Positions 41,540 through 51,300 of a DNA stretch of 64,000 bases are shown in pieces. Origin of the DNA: Streptomyces hyaluromycini. GTDB lineage: Bacteria; Actinomycetota; Actinomycetes; Streptomycetales; Streptomycetaceae. The translations under genes were made by a program, and so were the position numbers. Location of the stretch: positions 62,001 to 126,000 of the forward strand of contig NZ_BCFL01000034.1 of NCBI RefSeq assembly GCF_002217755.1. Direction: 5' to 3'. The notes below the pieces were generated by a model that was given only the letters and a program-made list of their open reading frames with translations, did no database searches and had not been told where the DNA came from. Each line of letters begins with the position of its first letter. Position 1 is the stretch's first letter.

Positions 41540-42556
41540 TTACGACTCCGCCAGGATCTGTCCGACGTACCGTGCCACCGCTCGTACCGCTCCCATCGTT
41601 CCCGGGTAATCCATGCGGGTCGGTCCGACCACGCCGAGCTTGGCGAGTGCCTCGCCGCCCGAACCGTAGCCGACCGACACCACGGACGTGGAGTTGAGTC
41701 CCTCGTAGGCGTTCTCGTGACCGATGCGTACGGTCATGCCCGAATCCCCGGCCTCGCCAAGGAGCTTGAGCAGCACGACGTGCTCCTCCAATGCCTCCAG
41801 GACGGGCCGGATCATGAGGGGAAAGTCATGTCCGAAGCGGGTGAGATTGGCGGTACCGCCGATCATCAGCCGCTCCTCGTTCTCCTCGACGAGCGTCTCC
41901 AGCAGGGTGGAGAGCACCGCCGAGACCGCGCCGCGGTCCTCGGCCTCGAAGGCTTCCGGCAGATCCTCCACCAGCCGGGGCACGTCCGAGAACCGGCGCC
42001 CCGCGACCCGGCTGTTCAGCCGCGCCCGCAGGTCCGCCAGAGACGTTTCCCCGAAGGGTGCCGGGCAGTCGACCATCCGCTGCTCGACCCGCCCGGTGTC
42101 GGTGATCAGCACCAGCATCAGCCGGGCCGGCGCGAGTGAGAGCAGTTCCACATGGCGCACGGTCGACCGCGTCAGCGAGGGGTACTGCACGACCGCCACC
42201 TGCCGCGTCAGCTGTGCCAGCAGCCGGACGGTCCGCGCAACCACGTCGTCGAGATCGACGGCGCCGTCGAGGAAGTTCTGGATGGCCCGCCGCTCGGGCG
42301 CGCTCATCGGCTTGACGCCGGCCAGCTTGTCGACGAACAGCCGGTAGCCCTTGTCGGTGGGGATCCGCCCCGCGCTGGTGTGCGGCTGGGCGATGTACCC
42401 CTCGTCCTCCAGGGCGGCCATGTCGTTGCGCACGGTCGCCGGGGAGACCCCGAGGTTGTGCCGTTCGGTCAGCGCCTTCGACCCCACCGGTTCCTCGGTG
42501 CCGACGTAGTCCTGGACGATGGCGCGCAATACCTGAAGCCTGCGTTCACTCAGCAT
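41540..42556 (-). CDS. hrcA: Heat-shock repressor HrcA
   Basis: A 338-residue repressor. An N-terminal winged helix (LSERRLQVLRAIVQDYV; ATVRNDMAALEDEGYI) is followed by the HrcA dimerisation/GroEL-sensing domain. It binds CIRCE operators of groEL and of its own operon. I chose the ATG at 42556; the longer upstream frame lies across the operator. A perfect CIRCE-like repeat lies 62-87 bases upstream, so the hrcA-dnaJ operon is autoregulated. Confidence 0.96.
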   Translation of the reverse strand: MLSERRLQVLRAIVQDYVGTEEPVGSKALTERHNLGVSPATVRNDMAALEDEGYIAQPHTSAGRIPTDKGYRLFVDKLAGVKPMSAPERRAIQNFLDGAVDLDDVVARTVRLLAQLTRQVAVVQYPSLTRSTVRHVELLSLAPARLMLVLITDTGRVEQRMVDCPAPFGETSLADLRARLNSRVAGRRFSDVPRLVEDLPEAFEAEDRGAVSAVLSTLLETLVEENEERLMIGGTANLTRFGHDFPLMIRPVLEALEEHVVLLKLLGEAGDSGMTVRIGHENAYEGLNSTSVVSVGYGSGGEALAKLGVVGPTRMDYPGTMGAVRAVARYVGQILAES

Positions 42557-42616
42557 CCAGCGCCACACCTCCAGAAAGTCGTCCCCGTGGCCTTTCGGGC
42601 CCTTCGGGCCTTTCGT

Positions 42617-42643
42617 CTGGCACTCTGCGAACGCGAGTGCCAG
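42617..42643. promoter_or_regulatory. CIRCE operator CTGGCACTC-N9-GAGTGCCAG
   Basis: Perfect 9-bp arms with a 9-base spacer, matching the CIRCE consensus TTAGCACTC-N9-GAGTGCTAA except at the outer positions, where both arms change together and remain complementary. It lies in the hrcA promoter and is also close to the divergent MBL gene. Confidence 0.92.
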
Positions 42644-42728
42644 CATCCCCGGCCCAGTGTACGGCCGTGGGGTACTGACTGGGCAAGGTCGGTCAGGACC
42701 CATGGCGTTCTACGGCTAGCGTCGCGGC

Positions 42729-43451
42729 ATGACGGTGACTTGGGAAGAGCTGGGCTGGGAGCGGGTGGCCGAAGGGGTCGGCCGGTGCCGGCTGCCGGGC
42801 TGGGACTGCACGGCGGGTCTGGTTCTCGGCGCGGGTACGGCCCTGATGGTGGACGCCGGTTCGAGTCTGGCGGAGGGCGCGCGGTTGCGCATGGAGGCGC
42901 AGGCGCTGGCCGACCGCCGTGTGACCCATCTCGCGCTCACCCATCCCCATTTCGACCACGTCTTCGGGGCGGCCGCCTTCGCGGGCGCGAACCTGTACGC
43001 GGCGGTGGGCACCGAGGCCGTCTTCGCGTACGACCGCGAGGCGCTGCGCCTGGACGCGGTCCGCAACGGCCTCCCCTCCCCCGAGGCCGAGGAGGCCGCC
43101 GACGCCCTGCCCAGCCCCCGCCACCTGGTCTCCGGCGAGTGGACCCTCGACCTCGGCGACGGCCGCCAGGCACTGCTGGCGAACGTGGGCCCCGGCCACA
43201 CCCCCCACGACCTCGCCGTCCTGGTCCCCGGCGACCCGGAGGTGGTGTTCTGCGGCGACCTGGTGGAGGAGTCCGGCGATCCGCAGGCCGGCCCCGACGC
43301 CGTACCGTCGCAGTGGCCGGCCGCTCTCGACCGCCTTCTCTCCCTGGGCGGCGACCGCGCCCTGTACGTACCCGGTCACGGAGCGGTGGTGGACGCGGCG
43401 TTCGTGCGGGCCCAGCGCGACGCCCTGGCGGCCCGATTCGGCGTGTCGTAG
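42729..43451 (+). CDS. MBL-fold metallo-hydrolase
   Basis: A 240-residue metallo-beta-lactamase-fold hydrolase. The metal motif is LTHPHFDHVFG (HxHxDH with Pro in the first gap: THPHFDH). Further ligands are in GPGHTPHDLAVL, FCGDLVE and PGHG. The substrate is unknown. It is divergent from hrcA, with the CIRCE operator 86 bases before its start, so heat-shock control is possible but unproven. It lies 34 bases before the DUF3097 gene. Confidence 0.88.
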   Translation: MTVTWEELGWERVAEGVGRCRLPGWDCTAGLVLGAGTALMVDAGSSLAEGARLRMEAQALADRRVTHLALTHPHFDHVFGAAAFAGANLYAAVGTEAVFAYDREALRLDAVRNGLPSPEAEEAADALPSPRHLVSGEWTLDLGDGRQALLANVGPGHTPHDLAVLVPGDPEVVFCGDLVEESGDPQAGPDAVPSQWPAALDRLLSLGGDRALYVPGHGAVVDAAFVRAQRDALAARFGVS

Positions 43452-43485
43452 GCGCGCCGGTCCGGCTTCTCCTATCGTCATCCGA

Positions 43486-44301
43486 ATGCGCCAGTACTCC
43501 GCCGACCTGACACCGCCGTGGAAGAAGCCGAAGCCGGTGCCCGAGGTGGCCGCCGAACCCGGTCTGGTGGTGGAGGAGCCCGGTACCGGTTTCTGCGGCG
43601 CGGTGATCCGCTGCGAGGCGGGCACGGTCACCCTGGAGGACCGCTTCGGCAAGCACCGCGTCTTCCCGCTGGAGCCGCGCGGCTTCCTCCTGGAGGGCCG
43701 GGTCGTCACCCTGGTGCGCCCCGCGTCCGGGGGGCCGGTACGCCCCTCCCGCACCGCCTCCGGCTCGGTCGCCGTCCCCGGCGCACGCGCGCGTGTCGCC
43801 CGCGCGGGCCGCATCTACGTGGAGGGCCGCCACGACGCGGAGCTGGTCGAGAAGGTCTGGGGTGACGACCTGCGCATCGAGGGCGTGGTGGTGGAGTACC
43901 TGGAGGGCGTCGACGACCTTCCCGCCATCGTGGCCGAGTTCGCCCCCGGCCCCGACGCCCGCCTCGGCGTCCTCGTCGACCACCTGCTCCCCGGCACCAA
44001 GGAGTGGCGCATCGCCCAGTCGGTCACCAGCGACCATGCCCTGGTCGTCGGCCACCCGTACATCGACATCTGGGAGGCGGTGAAGCCGTCGTCCCTGGGC
44101 ATCGAGGCGTGGCCGCGCGTCCCGCACGGCCAGGACTGGAAGACGGGGGTGTGCCGCGCGCTGGGCTGGCCGTCGGAGAACACGGGCGCGGTGTGGCAGG
44201 CGATCCTGGCGCGGGTGAGCTCCTACAAGGACCTGGAGCCGGAGCTGCTGGGGCGGGTGGAGGAACTGATCGACTTCGTCACGGGCGACGGTGGCGTTTG
44301 A
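43486..44301 (+). CDS. DUF3097 family protein (TOPRIM-like)
   Basis: A 271-residue actinobacterial protein. Residues ~105-180 look TOPRIM-like: IYVEGRHDAELVEKVWG supplies the Glu and hydrophobic strand, and LGVLVDHLLPGTKE supplies a D-x-like acidic strand. The N-terminal ~100 residues are a small beta domain. TOPRIM domains bind Mg2+ and act on nucleic acids, so a nuclease or primase-like role is possible (inference). Its 3' end overlaps the convergent Uma2 gene by 23 bases. Confidence 0.8.
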   Translation: MRQYSADLTPPWKKPKPVPEVAAEPGLVVEEPGTGFCGAVIRCEAGTVTLEDRFGKHRVFPLEPRGFLLEGRVVTLVRPASGGPVRPSRTASGSVAVPGARARVARAGRIYVEGRHDAELVEKVWGDDLRIEGVVVEYLEGVDDLPAIVAEFAPGPDARLGVLVDHLLPGTKEWRIAQSVTSDHALVVGHPYIDIWEAVKPSSLGIEAWPRVPHGQDWKTGVCRALGWPSENTGAVWQAILARVSSYKDLEPELLGRVEELIDFVTGDGGV

Positions 44302-44866
44302 CCGGGGGCAACGTCCCGAATTCGCTCGTGTCCAATTTGATACCGAGGATGTCCAACGCCAGTGGCATACCGAACTTGCCTGTCCGCTCCACCAGATAAT
44401 CCGCCTCTTCGCCGCGCCCGGTCGGTTCCGTGAGCAGCAGGCATTGGGACGCCATGGGGTCAATGATCAAGTAAGCCGGTACTTTGCCCGCTGCGTAGAT
44501 GGATCGTTTGTCTCCATAGTCCCGGTCGATACTGTTCTTCGAGACGACTTCCACAACCATGGTGATCATCCCGGAGGGCAACAGGCGTCCTGAACCAGGG
44601 ACCCCATCGCGTTCGATGACCACCAGATCGGGCACTGGCTCACTGAGTTCATTCGGAATGTCCACGTCCTGCACCTGCAGCCGCCGCCAGCGATCACGAG
44701 GGATCTGGTCCTGGACGGACTCCACGATCATGTTATGGACCAGGCCCGGCCCCGCCATCATCACGATGTCCCCCCGCAGAAGCTCCGCCTTGAAGCCCTC
44801 GGGAACCTCCAGGTTCTCGAAGATCTCCCTGACGTCGGTGATCAGTCGATCGTCCACAGCGGTCAT
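44279..44866 (-). CDS. Uma2-family (DUF820) putative endonuclease
   Basis: A 195-residue PD-(D/E)xK-fold protein. PDLVVIERDG provides the Asp and VVEVVSKNS the ExK-type motif. The family is abundant in cyanobacteria and actinobacteria as single genes with unknown targets, possibly mobile or toxin-like. Base composition is visibly less GC-rich (TTT, AAT, TTC clusters) than its neighbours, suggesting more recent acquisition. The ATG at 44866 has GGAGGG 8 bases upstream. It overlaps DUF3097 tail to tail by 23 bases. Confidence 0.82.
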   Translation of the reverse strand: MTAVDDRLITDVREIFENLEVPEGFKAELLRGDIVMMAGPGLVHNMIVESVQDQIPRDRWRRLQVQDVDIPNELSEPVPDLVVIERDGVPGSGRLLPSGMITMVVEVVSKNSIDRDYGDKRSIYAAGKVPAYLIIDPMASQCLLLTEPTGRGEEADYLVERTGKFGMPLALDILGIKLDTSEFGTLPPVKRHRRP

Positions 44867-44966
44867 CTCCGTGGCCCTCCACATCCGCCGCGTACTTTTC
44901 GCAGCAGCCTACGAACCAGGTTAGGGACCGAACCGGCTTTCCGCACCGATTCACCCACCGGAGTGA

Positions 44967-46199
44967 TCAGTCCACCAAGTCCCTGACCACCGCATCCGCC
45001 AGCAACCGCCCCCGCAACGTCAGCACCGCCCGCCCCTCCTCGTACGGACCGGCCTCCAGCAGCCCCTCGCCCAGCGCCCGCCGCGAGGCCGCCAGCCCCT
45101 CCTCCTTCAACAGAGCCAGCGGCACCCCCTCCCGCAGCCGCAGCTCCAGCAGGATCCGCTCCACCCGCCGGTCCTCGTCCGTCAGGACCTCACGCCCAGC
45201 CCCCGGTGACCGCCCGGACGCCAGCGCCGCCGCGTACGCCCCCGGGTGCTTCACGTTCCACCACCGCACGCCCCCCACGTGGGAGTGCGCCCCGGGCCCC
45301 GCGCCCCACCAGTCGGCGCCCCGCCAGTACAGCTCGTTGTGCAGGCAGCGGCCGGCCTCGGAGGTGGCCCAGTTGGACACCTCGTACCAGTCGAAGCCCG
45401 CCCCCGCCAGCACCGAGTCGGCGATCAGGTAGCGGTCGGCGTGGACGTCGTCGTCGGTCATCGGGACCTCGCCCCGGCGGATCCGGCGGGTGAGCTGGGT
45501 GCCCTCCTCGACGATCAGCGCGTACGCCGACACATGGTCGGGACCGGCCCCGATCGCCGCGTCCAGCGAGGCCCGCCAGTCGTCGTCGGACTCGCCCGGG
45601 GTGCCGTAGATCAGGTCGAGGTTCACGTGCTCGAAGCCGGCCGCGCGGGCCTCCGCGACGCACGCCTCGGGGCGTCCGGGGGTGTGCGTCCGGTCGAGGA
45701 CCCGCAGCACGTGCTGCCGGGCGCTCTGCATGCCGAAGGAGATCCGGTTGAAGCCGCCCTCCCGCAGAGCCGCCAGGTAGGCCGGGTCGACGGACTCCGG
45801 GTTCGCCTCCGTCGTGACCTCCGCGTCGGCCGCGAGCCCGAACTCGTCGCGGATCGCGTGCAGCATCCGTACCAGATCGGCGGCGGCCAGCAGCGTCGGC
45901 GTACCGCCGCCCACGAACACCGTGCGCACCTCGCGCGGGTCGTCGCCGAGGACCTTCCGCGCCAGCCTGACCTCGTCGATCAGCGTGTCCGCGTAGTTGT
46001 CGCGGGAGGCGAGGACACCGCCGGTGCCGCGCAGCTCGGTCGCCGTGTAGGTGTTGAAGTCGCAGTAGCCGCAGCGGGTCGCGCAGTAGGGGACGTGCAG
46101 GTAGAACCCGAGGGGGCGGGCGGCGGCACCGGCGAGCGCGGACGCGGGGAGCGCGCCGTCGTCGGGGACGGGCTCGCCGTCGGGGAGTGCGGAAGGCAT
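44967..46199 (-). CDS. hemW: Heme chaperone HemW
   Basis: A 410-residue radical SAM protein related to HemN; it binds and delivers heme and is not itself a coproporphyrinogen dehydrogenase. The cluster motif is YCATRCGYCDF (CxxxCxxC, residues ~40-50), followed by VGGGTPT, and the C-terminal HemN_C region is present. The family-typical missing second SAM-site residues cannot be judged here. I prefer the ATG at 46199 (MPSALPDG) over 46208. It is upstream of lepA in typical order, here separated by the SpoIIE/HAMP kinase block. Confidence 0.92.
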   Translation of the reverse strand: MPSALPDGEPVPDDGALPASALAGAAARPLGFYLHVPYCATRCGYCDFNTYTATELRGTGGVLASRDNYADTLIDEVRLARKVLGDDPREVRTVFVGGGTPTLLAAADLVRMLHAIRDEFGLAADAEVTTEANPESVDPAYLAALREGGFNRISFGMQSARQHVLRVLDRTHTPGRPEACVAEARAAGFEHVNLDLIYGTPGESDDDWRASLDAAIGAGPDHVSAYALIVEEGTQLTRRIRRGEVPMTDDDVHADRYLIADSVLAGAGFDWYEVSNWATSEAGRCLHNELYWRGADWWGAGPGAHSHVGGVRWWNVKHPGAYAAALASGRSPGAGREVLTDEDRRVERILLELRLREGVPLALLKEEGLAASRRALGEGLLEAGPYEEGRAVLTLRGRLLADAVVRDLVD

Positions 46200-46208
46200 G
46201 TCCTCCAT

Positions 46209-46262
46209 TGTCCCGTACGACTGTCCCGTACGACGCCGGTCACTCCGCCCGTCACTCCGCCT
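46209..46262. repeat. Two tandem duplications at the SpoIIE gene end
   Basis: TGTCCCGTACGAC occurs twice without gap (46209-46221, 46222-46234). It is followed by 12-bp units GTCACTCCGCC(C/T) at 46239-46250 and 46251-46262. The latter duplicates the stop codon of the SpoIIE phosphatase (TCA on this strand at 46252-46254) into 46240-46242. Confidence 0.85.
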
Positions 46263-48258
46263 GGAGGACGAGCAGCGCCAGGTCGTCCTCCGGCTGTCCG
46301 CCGCCGAACTCGTGGACGAGCCGTCTGATGCGTTCGGCGATCAGGTCGGCACTCAGCCCCGCGCAGCCGGCGAGCGCCCGCGCGAGCCCGTCGCCGTCGT
46401 CGAACTGGCGGCTGCCGGAGCGCCGCTCGGTGACCCCGTCGGTCACGCACAGCAGGCTGTCTCCGGGCGCGAGCTCGATGGTCTCGCTGGTGTACGTCTC
46501 GTCCTCGACGACCCCGAGGAGGGTCTGCGGGCGGGCGGCGGTGCGGACCTCGCCGTCGGGACCGAGGAGCAGCGGCAGCGGGTGCCCCGCGGAGGCGAGG
46601 GTGCAGCGGATGCCGCCGCCGTCGAGGGGGGTGAGTTCGCCGTAGAGGAGGGAGAGGAAACGGGTCTGCGGGCCGTCGCCGGGCGGCGTGGGGCGGCCCC
46701 CGGCGGCGACCAGGGCACGGGCGGCGGCGTCGGCGGCCTCGGTGGCGTCGTCGAGGAGGAGCTGGTTGAGCCGGTCGAGGACGTCGGCGACCCGGTACCC
46801 CTCGCGGGCGAGGAGCCGCAGCCAGGGCCGGGCGAGGCCGATGACGACGGCGGCCTCGGGGCCCTTGCCCTGGACGTCGCCGACCGCGAAGCACCAGCGG
46901 CCGTCGCCGGCCGGGAAGAGGTCGTAGAAGTCGCCGCTGGGGCCGCCCTTGTCACAGGGTTCGTAGACGAGCGCGCTGCGCACTCCCGGGATCTCCGCGA
47001 CCGCGCCGGGCAGCAGCCCGCGCTGCAGTACGGCGCTGATGGTGGCCTGGCGGGCGTACTGGCGGGCCGCGCCGATGGCGAGTGCGACCCGGCGGCCGAA
47101 GTCCTCCACCAGGCCGGTGATCTCGTCGGGGATGCCGTCCGGGCCGGAGCGTCCGATGACGAGCGTGCCGAGCGGGCGGCCGCCCGCGACCAGCCGGTAG
47201 GCGAGCGCCGAGCCGAGGGCGCCCTGCGGGCCGAGCGCCGCGCCGGGCCAGGGATACGGCTCGGGCCCGGACCGTAAGCCGCTCTGTGCGCACGGCGGGT
47301 CCTTCTCCAGGGCGCGGCGCAGTTCCTCGATGCGGTTCTCGCTGCCGTGCCAGACCCGGGCCAGCCGCGGCCCGCCCGCGCCGGCCGGGTCGCCCCAGCC
47401 GCCCCCGCGCCCGGTCGCCTCGTCCTCCAGCCACACCGCGCACCAGTCGGCGAGCCGCGGCACGATCAGCTGGCCGGTGAGCGCGGCCACCAGGTTCTCG
47501 TCGAGCTGCCCGGCGAGCAGGTCGGAGGCCTCGGCGAGGAAGGACAGCGCGCCCCGGTTGAGCCAGTCCCGGTCGCGTTCGGGGCGGTGGGAGCAGCCCC
47601 CGCTCTCCGTGGCGGCCACGTGCGCGGGCGCGGGCGTGTGTGCGTGCGCGTGCGGAGGTGGCTCGGGGGCGAGGATCTCGGCGACCTTCAGCTGCTGCTC
47701 GTCGGGGAGCGTGCCGCCGCGGCCGGTCAGCCGGGCCCACACCGACTTCGCACCGGTGCGGTACGTCACCCCCCAGCACTCGGCGAGCGAGGCGACCAGA
47801 CGCAGCCCGCGCCCGAACTCCGGTGTCTCGTACGGCGTCTCGCCCGGATGGTCGCGGAGCGCCCGGGAGGGATGGCGGTCGGTGACCTCGACGACGAACG
47901 CCGTCTCCTCCCGCGTCTCCAGCCACCAGTCGACCTCGACGTCCGTGCCGGCGTGCACGACGGCGTTGGTGACGAGTTCGCTGACGACGACCATGGCATC
48001 CTCGGCGATCCGCTGCTGCTCCGGGCAGAGGAGCCCGCAGTCGGTCCACTCGTCGAGGGAGGCGCGCACCAGGGCGCGGGCGGAACCGGGCGCGAGGGGG
48101 CTTCCGGACAGGGTCGCGCGCCTCTGCGCACGCGGGCCCGCGGTGTCGTGCGCGGGCGCCGCGTCGTGCGCAGGCGCCTCACGGACCCGGGAGACGGTCT
48201 CCCGTTGCGTGGGTATGGCCCCCATGTCCAGCTCCCCGAGCAGTTCGGACGAATACAT
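46252..48258 (-). CDS. SpoIIE-type phosphatase with HATPase and GAF domains
   Basis: A 668-residue cytoplasmic PP2C-family signalling protein. Order: HATPase_c_2/anti-sigma-factor kinase domain (~60-175; ELVTNAVVHAGT), a His/Pro/Ala linker (~205-220), a GAF-like domain (~240-400) and the SpoIIE phosphatase (~425-668) with PSGDFYD, VGDVQGKG and GQPEDDLALLVL metal motifs. It probably both phosphorylates and dephosphorylates anti-sigma antagonists. The ATG at 48258 is used; an internal ATG at 48225 (MGAIPTQRE) is a possible alternative. It diverges from the hybrid kinase across ~70 bases. Its 3' end is tandemly duplicated. Confidence 0.9.
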   Translation of the reverse strand: MYSSELLGELDMGAIPTQRETVSRVREAPAHDAAPAHDTAGPRAQRRATLSGSPLAPGSARALVRASLDEWTDCGLLCPEQQRIAEDAMVVVSELVTNAVVHAGTDVEVDWWLETREETAFVVEVTDRHPSRALRDHPGETPYETPEFGRGLRLVASLAECWGVTYRTGAKSVWARLTGRGGTLPDEQQLKVAEILAPEPPPHAHAHTPAPAHVAATESGGCSHRPERDRDWLNRGALSFLAEASDLLAGQLDENLVAALTGQLIVPRLADWCAVWLEDEATGRGGGWGDPAGAGGPRLARVWHGSENRIEELRRALEKDPPCAQSGLRSGPEPYPWPGAALGPQGALGSALAYRLVAGGRPLGTLVIGRSGPDGIPDEITGLVEDFGRRVALAIGAARQYARQATISAVLQRGLLPGAVAEIPGVRSALVYEPCDKGGPSGDFYDLFPAGDGRWCFAVGDVQGKGPEAAVVIGLARPWLRLLAREGYRVADVLDRLNQLLLDDATEAADAAARALVAAGGRPTPPGDGPQTRFLSLLYGELTPLDGGGIRCTLASAGHPLPLLLGPDGEVRTAARPQTLLGVVEDETYTSETIELAPGDSLLCVTDGVTERRSGSRQFDDGDGLARALAGCAGLSADLIAERIRRLVHEFGGGQPEDDLALLVLQAE

Positions 48259-48327
48259 CCCGATCGATGCGGACAGAGTGACAGACTGACTGCGCCCATA
48301 AGCACCGAGTTACCGAAGTGGGCCGCC

Positions 48328-51300
48328 ATGAGTGAGAACAGTGCTACGCGCGTGCTCGAAGACGGACAGAAACCGCAACAACTCCGAGCATCCGAACTGC
48401 GCCCTCTGCTCGCCGCGATGACCGCCGCCCGCGACGGCGACTTCTGCAAGGTCCCGGAGACCGGGATCGCGGGGACCACCGGGGAGGGGATCGTCGCCGA
48501 ACTCACCGCGGTCTTCAACCAGATCATGGACCGCGGCATTCACTTCAACACCGAAGTGCGGCGCGTGAAGCGGGAGCTGGTACGCCACGGCCGCCTGGAC
48601 GAGCGGCTGTCGGCGAGCCCCGGCCAGGGCGCCTGGACGTCCCGCGTCAACGACGTCAACCAGGTCCTCGACGCCCTGGTCGCGCCGGCGGCGAACGCCA
48701 CGCGCGTGCTGGACGCGGTGGCCGGCGGCGACCTGACCCAGCGGGTCGATCTGCACGACGGCAGCCGGCAGTTGCGCGGCGACCTGCGCCGACTGGCCCG
48801 CGCGGTGAACACGATGGTCGACCAGCTGTCCCTGTTCACCGGCGAGGTGACCCGGGTCGCGCGCGAGGTCGGCACCGAGGGGCGGCTCGGCGGCCGGGCC
48901 AAGGTGCAGGGCCTGTCGGGCAGCTGGCGGGACGTCACCGAGGCCGTGAACACCATGGCGTCCCGGCTGACCGCGCAGGTCCGTGACATCGCCCTGGTGA
49001 CGACGGCGGTCGCGCGCGGCGACCTGACCCGCACGGTGACCGTCGAGGCGACCGGCGAGCTGCTGGAGCTGAAGCTCACCGTCAACACCATGGTCGACCA
49101 GCTGTCCGCGTTCGCCGGCGAGGTGACCCGCGTGGCCCGCGAGGTCGGCACGGAGGGCCGGCTGGGCGGCCGCGCCCAGGTGCGAGGGGTCTCCGGCGTC
49201 TGGAAGGACCTCACCGACAACGTCAACTTCATGGCGTCGAACCTGACCTCCCAGGTCCGCAACATCGCGCAGGTGACGACGGCCGTCGCCAACGGCGACC
49301 TCTCGCAGAAGATCACGGTCGACGCGCAGGGCGAAATTCTTGAACTGAAGTCGACGATCAACACGATGGTGGACCAGCTGTCCGCCTTCGCGGACGAAGT
49401 CACCAGGGTCGCCCGCGAAGTCGGCACCGAGGGAAACCTCGGCGGTCAGGCGCAGGTCAGAGGCGTCTCGGGGGTCTGGAAAGAACTGACCGACAACGTC
49501 AACTTCATGGCACTGAACCTGACGTCCCAGGTCCGCAACATCGCCCAGGTGACGACGGCCGTCGCCAACGGCGACCTCTCCAAGAAGATCACCGTCGACG
49601 CCCGCGGCGAGATCCTCGAACTGAAGGACACCGTCAACACGATGGTGGAACAACTGCGGGCCTTCGCCGACGAGGTGACCCGCGTGGCCCGCGAGGTCGG
49701 CACCGACGGCCGGCTGGGCGGCCGCGCCCAGGTGCTCGGCGTCTCCGGGGTCTGGCGGGACCTGACCGACAACGTCAACTACATGGCCGACAACCTCACC
49801 TCGCAAGTGCGCAACATCGCCCAGGTGGCGACGGCCGTCGCCCAGGGCGACCTGTCGCGGAAGATCGACGTGGACGCGCGCGGCGAGATCCTGGAGCTGA
49901 AGACCACCATCAACACGATGGTCGACACCCTGTCCTCGTTCGCCTCCGAGGTGACACGGGTGGCCCGCGAGGTGGGCTCCGACGGCCGGCTCGGCGGCCA
50001 GGCCCGCGTGGAGGGCGTGTACGGCACCTGGAAGCGCCTGACGACCAACGTGAACGAGCTCGCGCTCAACCTCACCACCCAGGTCCGCGCGATCGCCGAG
50101 GTCGCCTCGGCCGTGGCACAGGGCGACATGTCCCGCTCGATCACGGTCGAGGCCCGCGGCGAGGTCGCCGAACTGAAGGACAACATCAACCTGATGGTGG
50201 CCAACCTGCGCGAGACGACCCGCGCGAAGGACTGGCTGGAGTCCAACCTGGCCCGCCTCGCCGCACTCATGCAGGGCCACCGGGACCTGATGGAGGTCGC
50301 CGACCTCATCCTGCGCGAGCTGACCCCGCTGGTGAACGCCCAGTACGGGGCGTTCTTCCTGGCCGACCCGGACGAGGACGGCGCCGCCGTGCGCACCGCC
50401 GTACCGGCGAAGGGCCTCGCGTTCATCGCCGGCTACGGCTCCGCGCAGGGCGCGACGGTCGAGACCGGCGGCCTCCCGGTGCACGGCCTGGTCCGCCAGG
50501 CGGCCCGCGAGAAGAAGCGGATCCTCGTCGAGGAGACACCGCCGGACTACATCAAAATCAACAGCGGCCTCGGCGAAGCCGCGCCCACGACGATCGTCAT
50601 CATCCCGATCCTCTTCGAGGACAAACTCCTCGGCATCATCGAACTGGCCTCCTTCTCCCGCTTCTCCGACGTCCACCTCGCGTTCTTCGACCAGTTCGTC
50701 AACACCATCGGCGTGGCCATCAACACGATCATCGCCAACTCCCGCACGGAATCACTGCTCGGCGAGTCACAACGGCTGGCGATGCAGCTCCAGGAACGTT
50801 CGGACGAACTTCAGAAACAACAGGCGGAACTACAGCGCTCGAACGCGGAACTGGAGGAGAAAGCCGCTCTCCTGGCGACTTCCTCCCAGTACAAGTCGGA
50901 GTTCCTGGCGAACATGTCCCACGAACTGCGCACTCCGCTGAACTCCTTGTTGATTCTGGCCCGGCTGCTGTCCGACAACCCGGACGGCCGTCTCTGCGAC
51001 CAGGAGGTCCAGTTCGCGACGACGATCCACCGCTCGGGCTCGGACCTGCTCCAGCTCATCAACGACATCCTGGACCTGTCGAAGATCGAGGCCGGCCGGA
51101 TGGACGTACGCCCCAAACGCCTCCCCCTGATCAAACTGCTCGACTACGTCCACGCGACCTTCCGCCCGCTGACCCTGGACCGGGGCCTGGCCTTCGAGGT
51201 GACCGTCGGCGAGGACGTACCGCGTGAGATGTACTCGGACGAACAACGCCTCCAGCAGATCCTGCGCAACCTGCTCTCCAACGCGATCAAGTTCACCGCC

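Noticed and set aside
38990..42139. 1,049-codon plus-strand frame
   Set aside because: It runs antisense through nitronate monooxygenase, the minisatellite, dnaJ and hrcA, so it is a GC-driven shadow.
47347..48327. Upstream extension of the multi-HAMP kinase frame
   Set aside because: The in-frame region before 48328 is antisense to the SpoIIE gene and lacks any domain; the kinase starts at ATG 48328.
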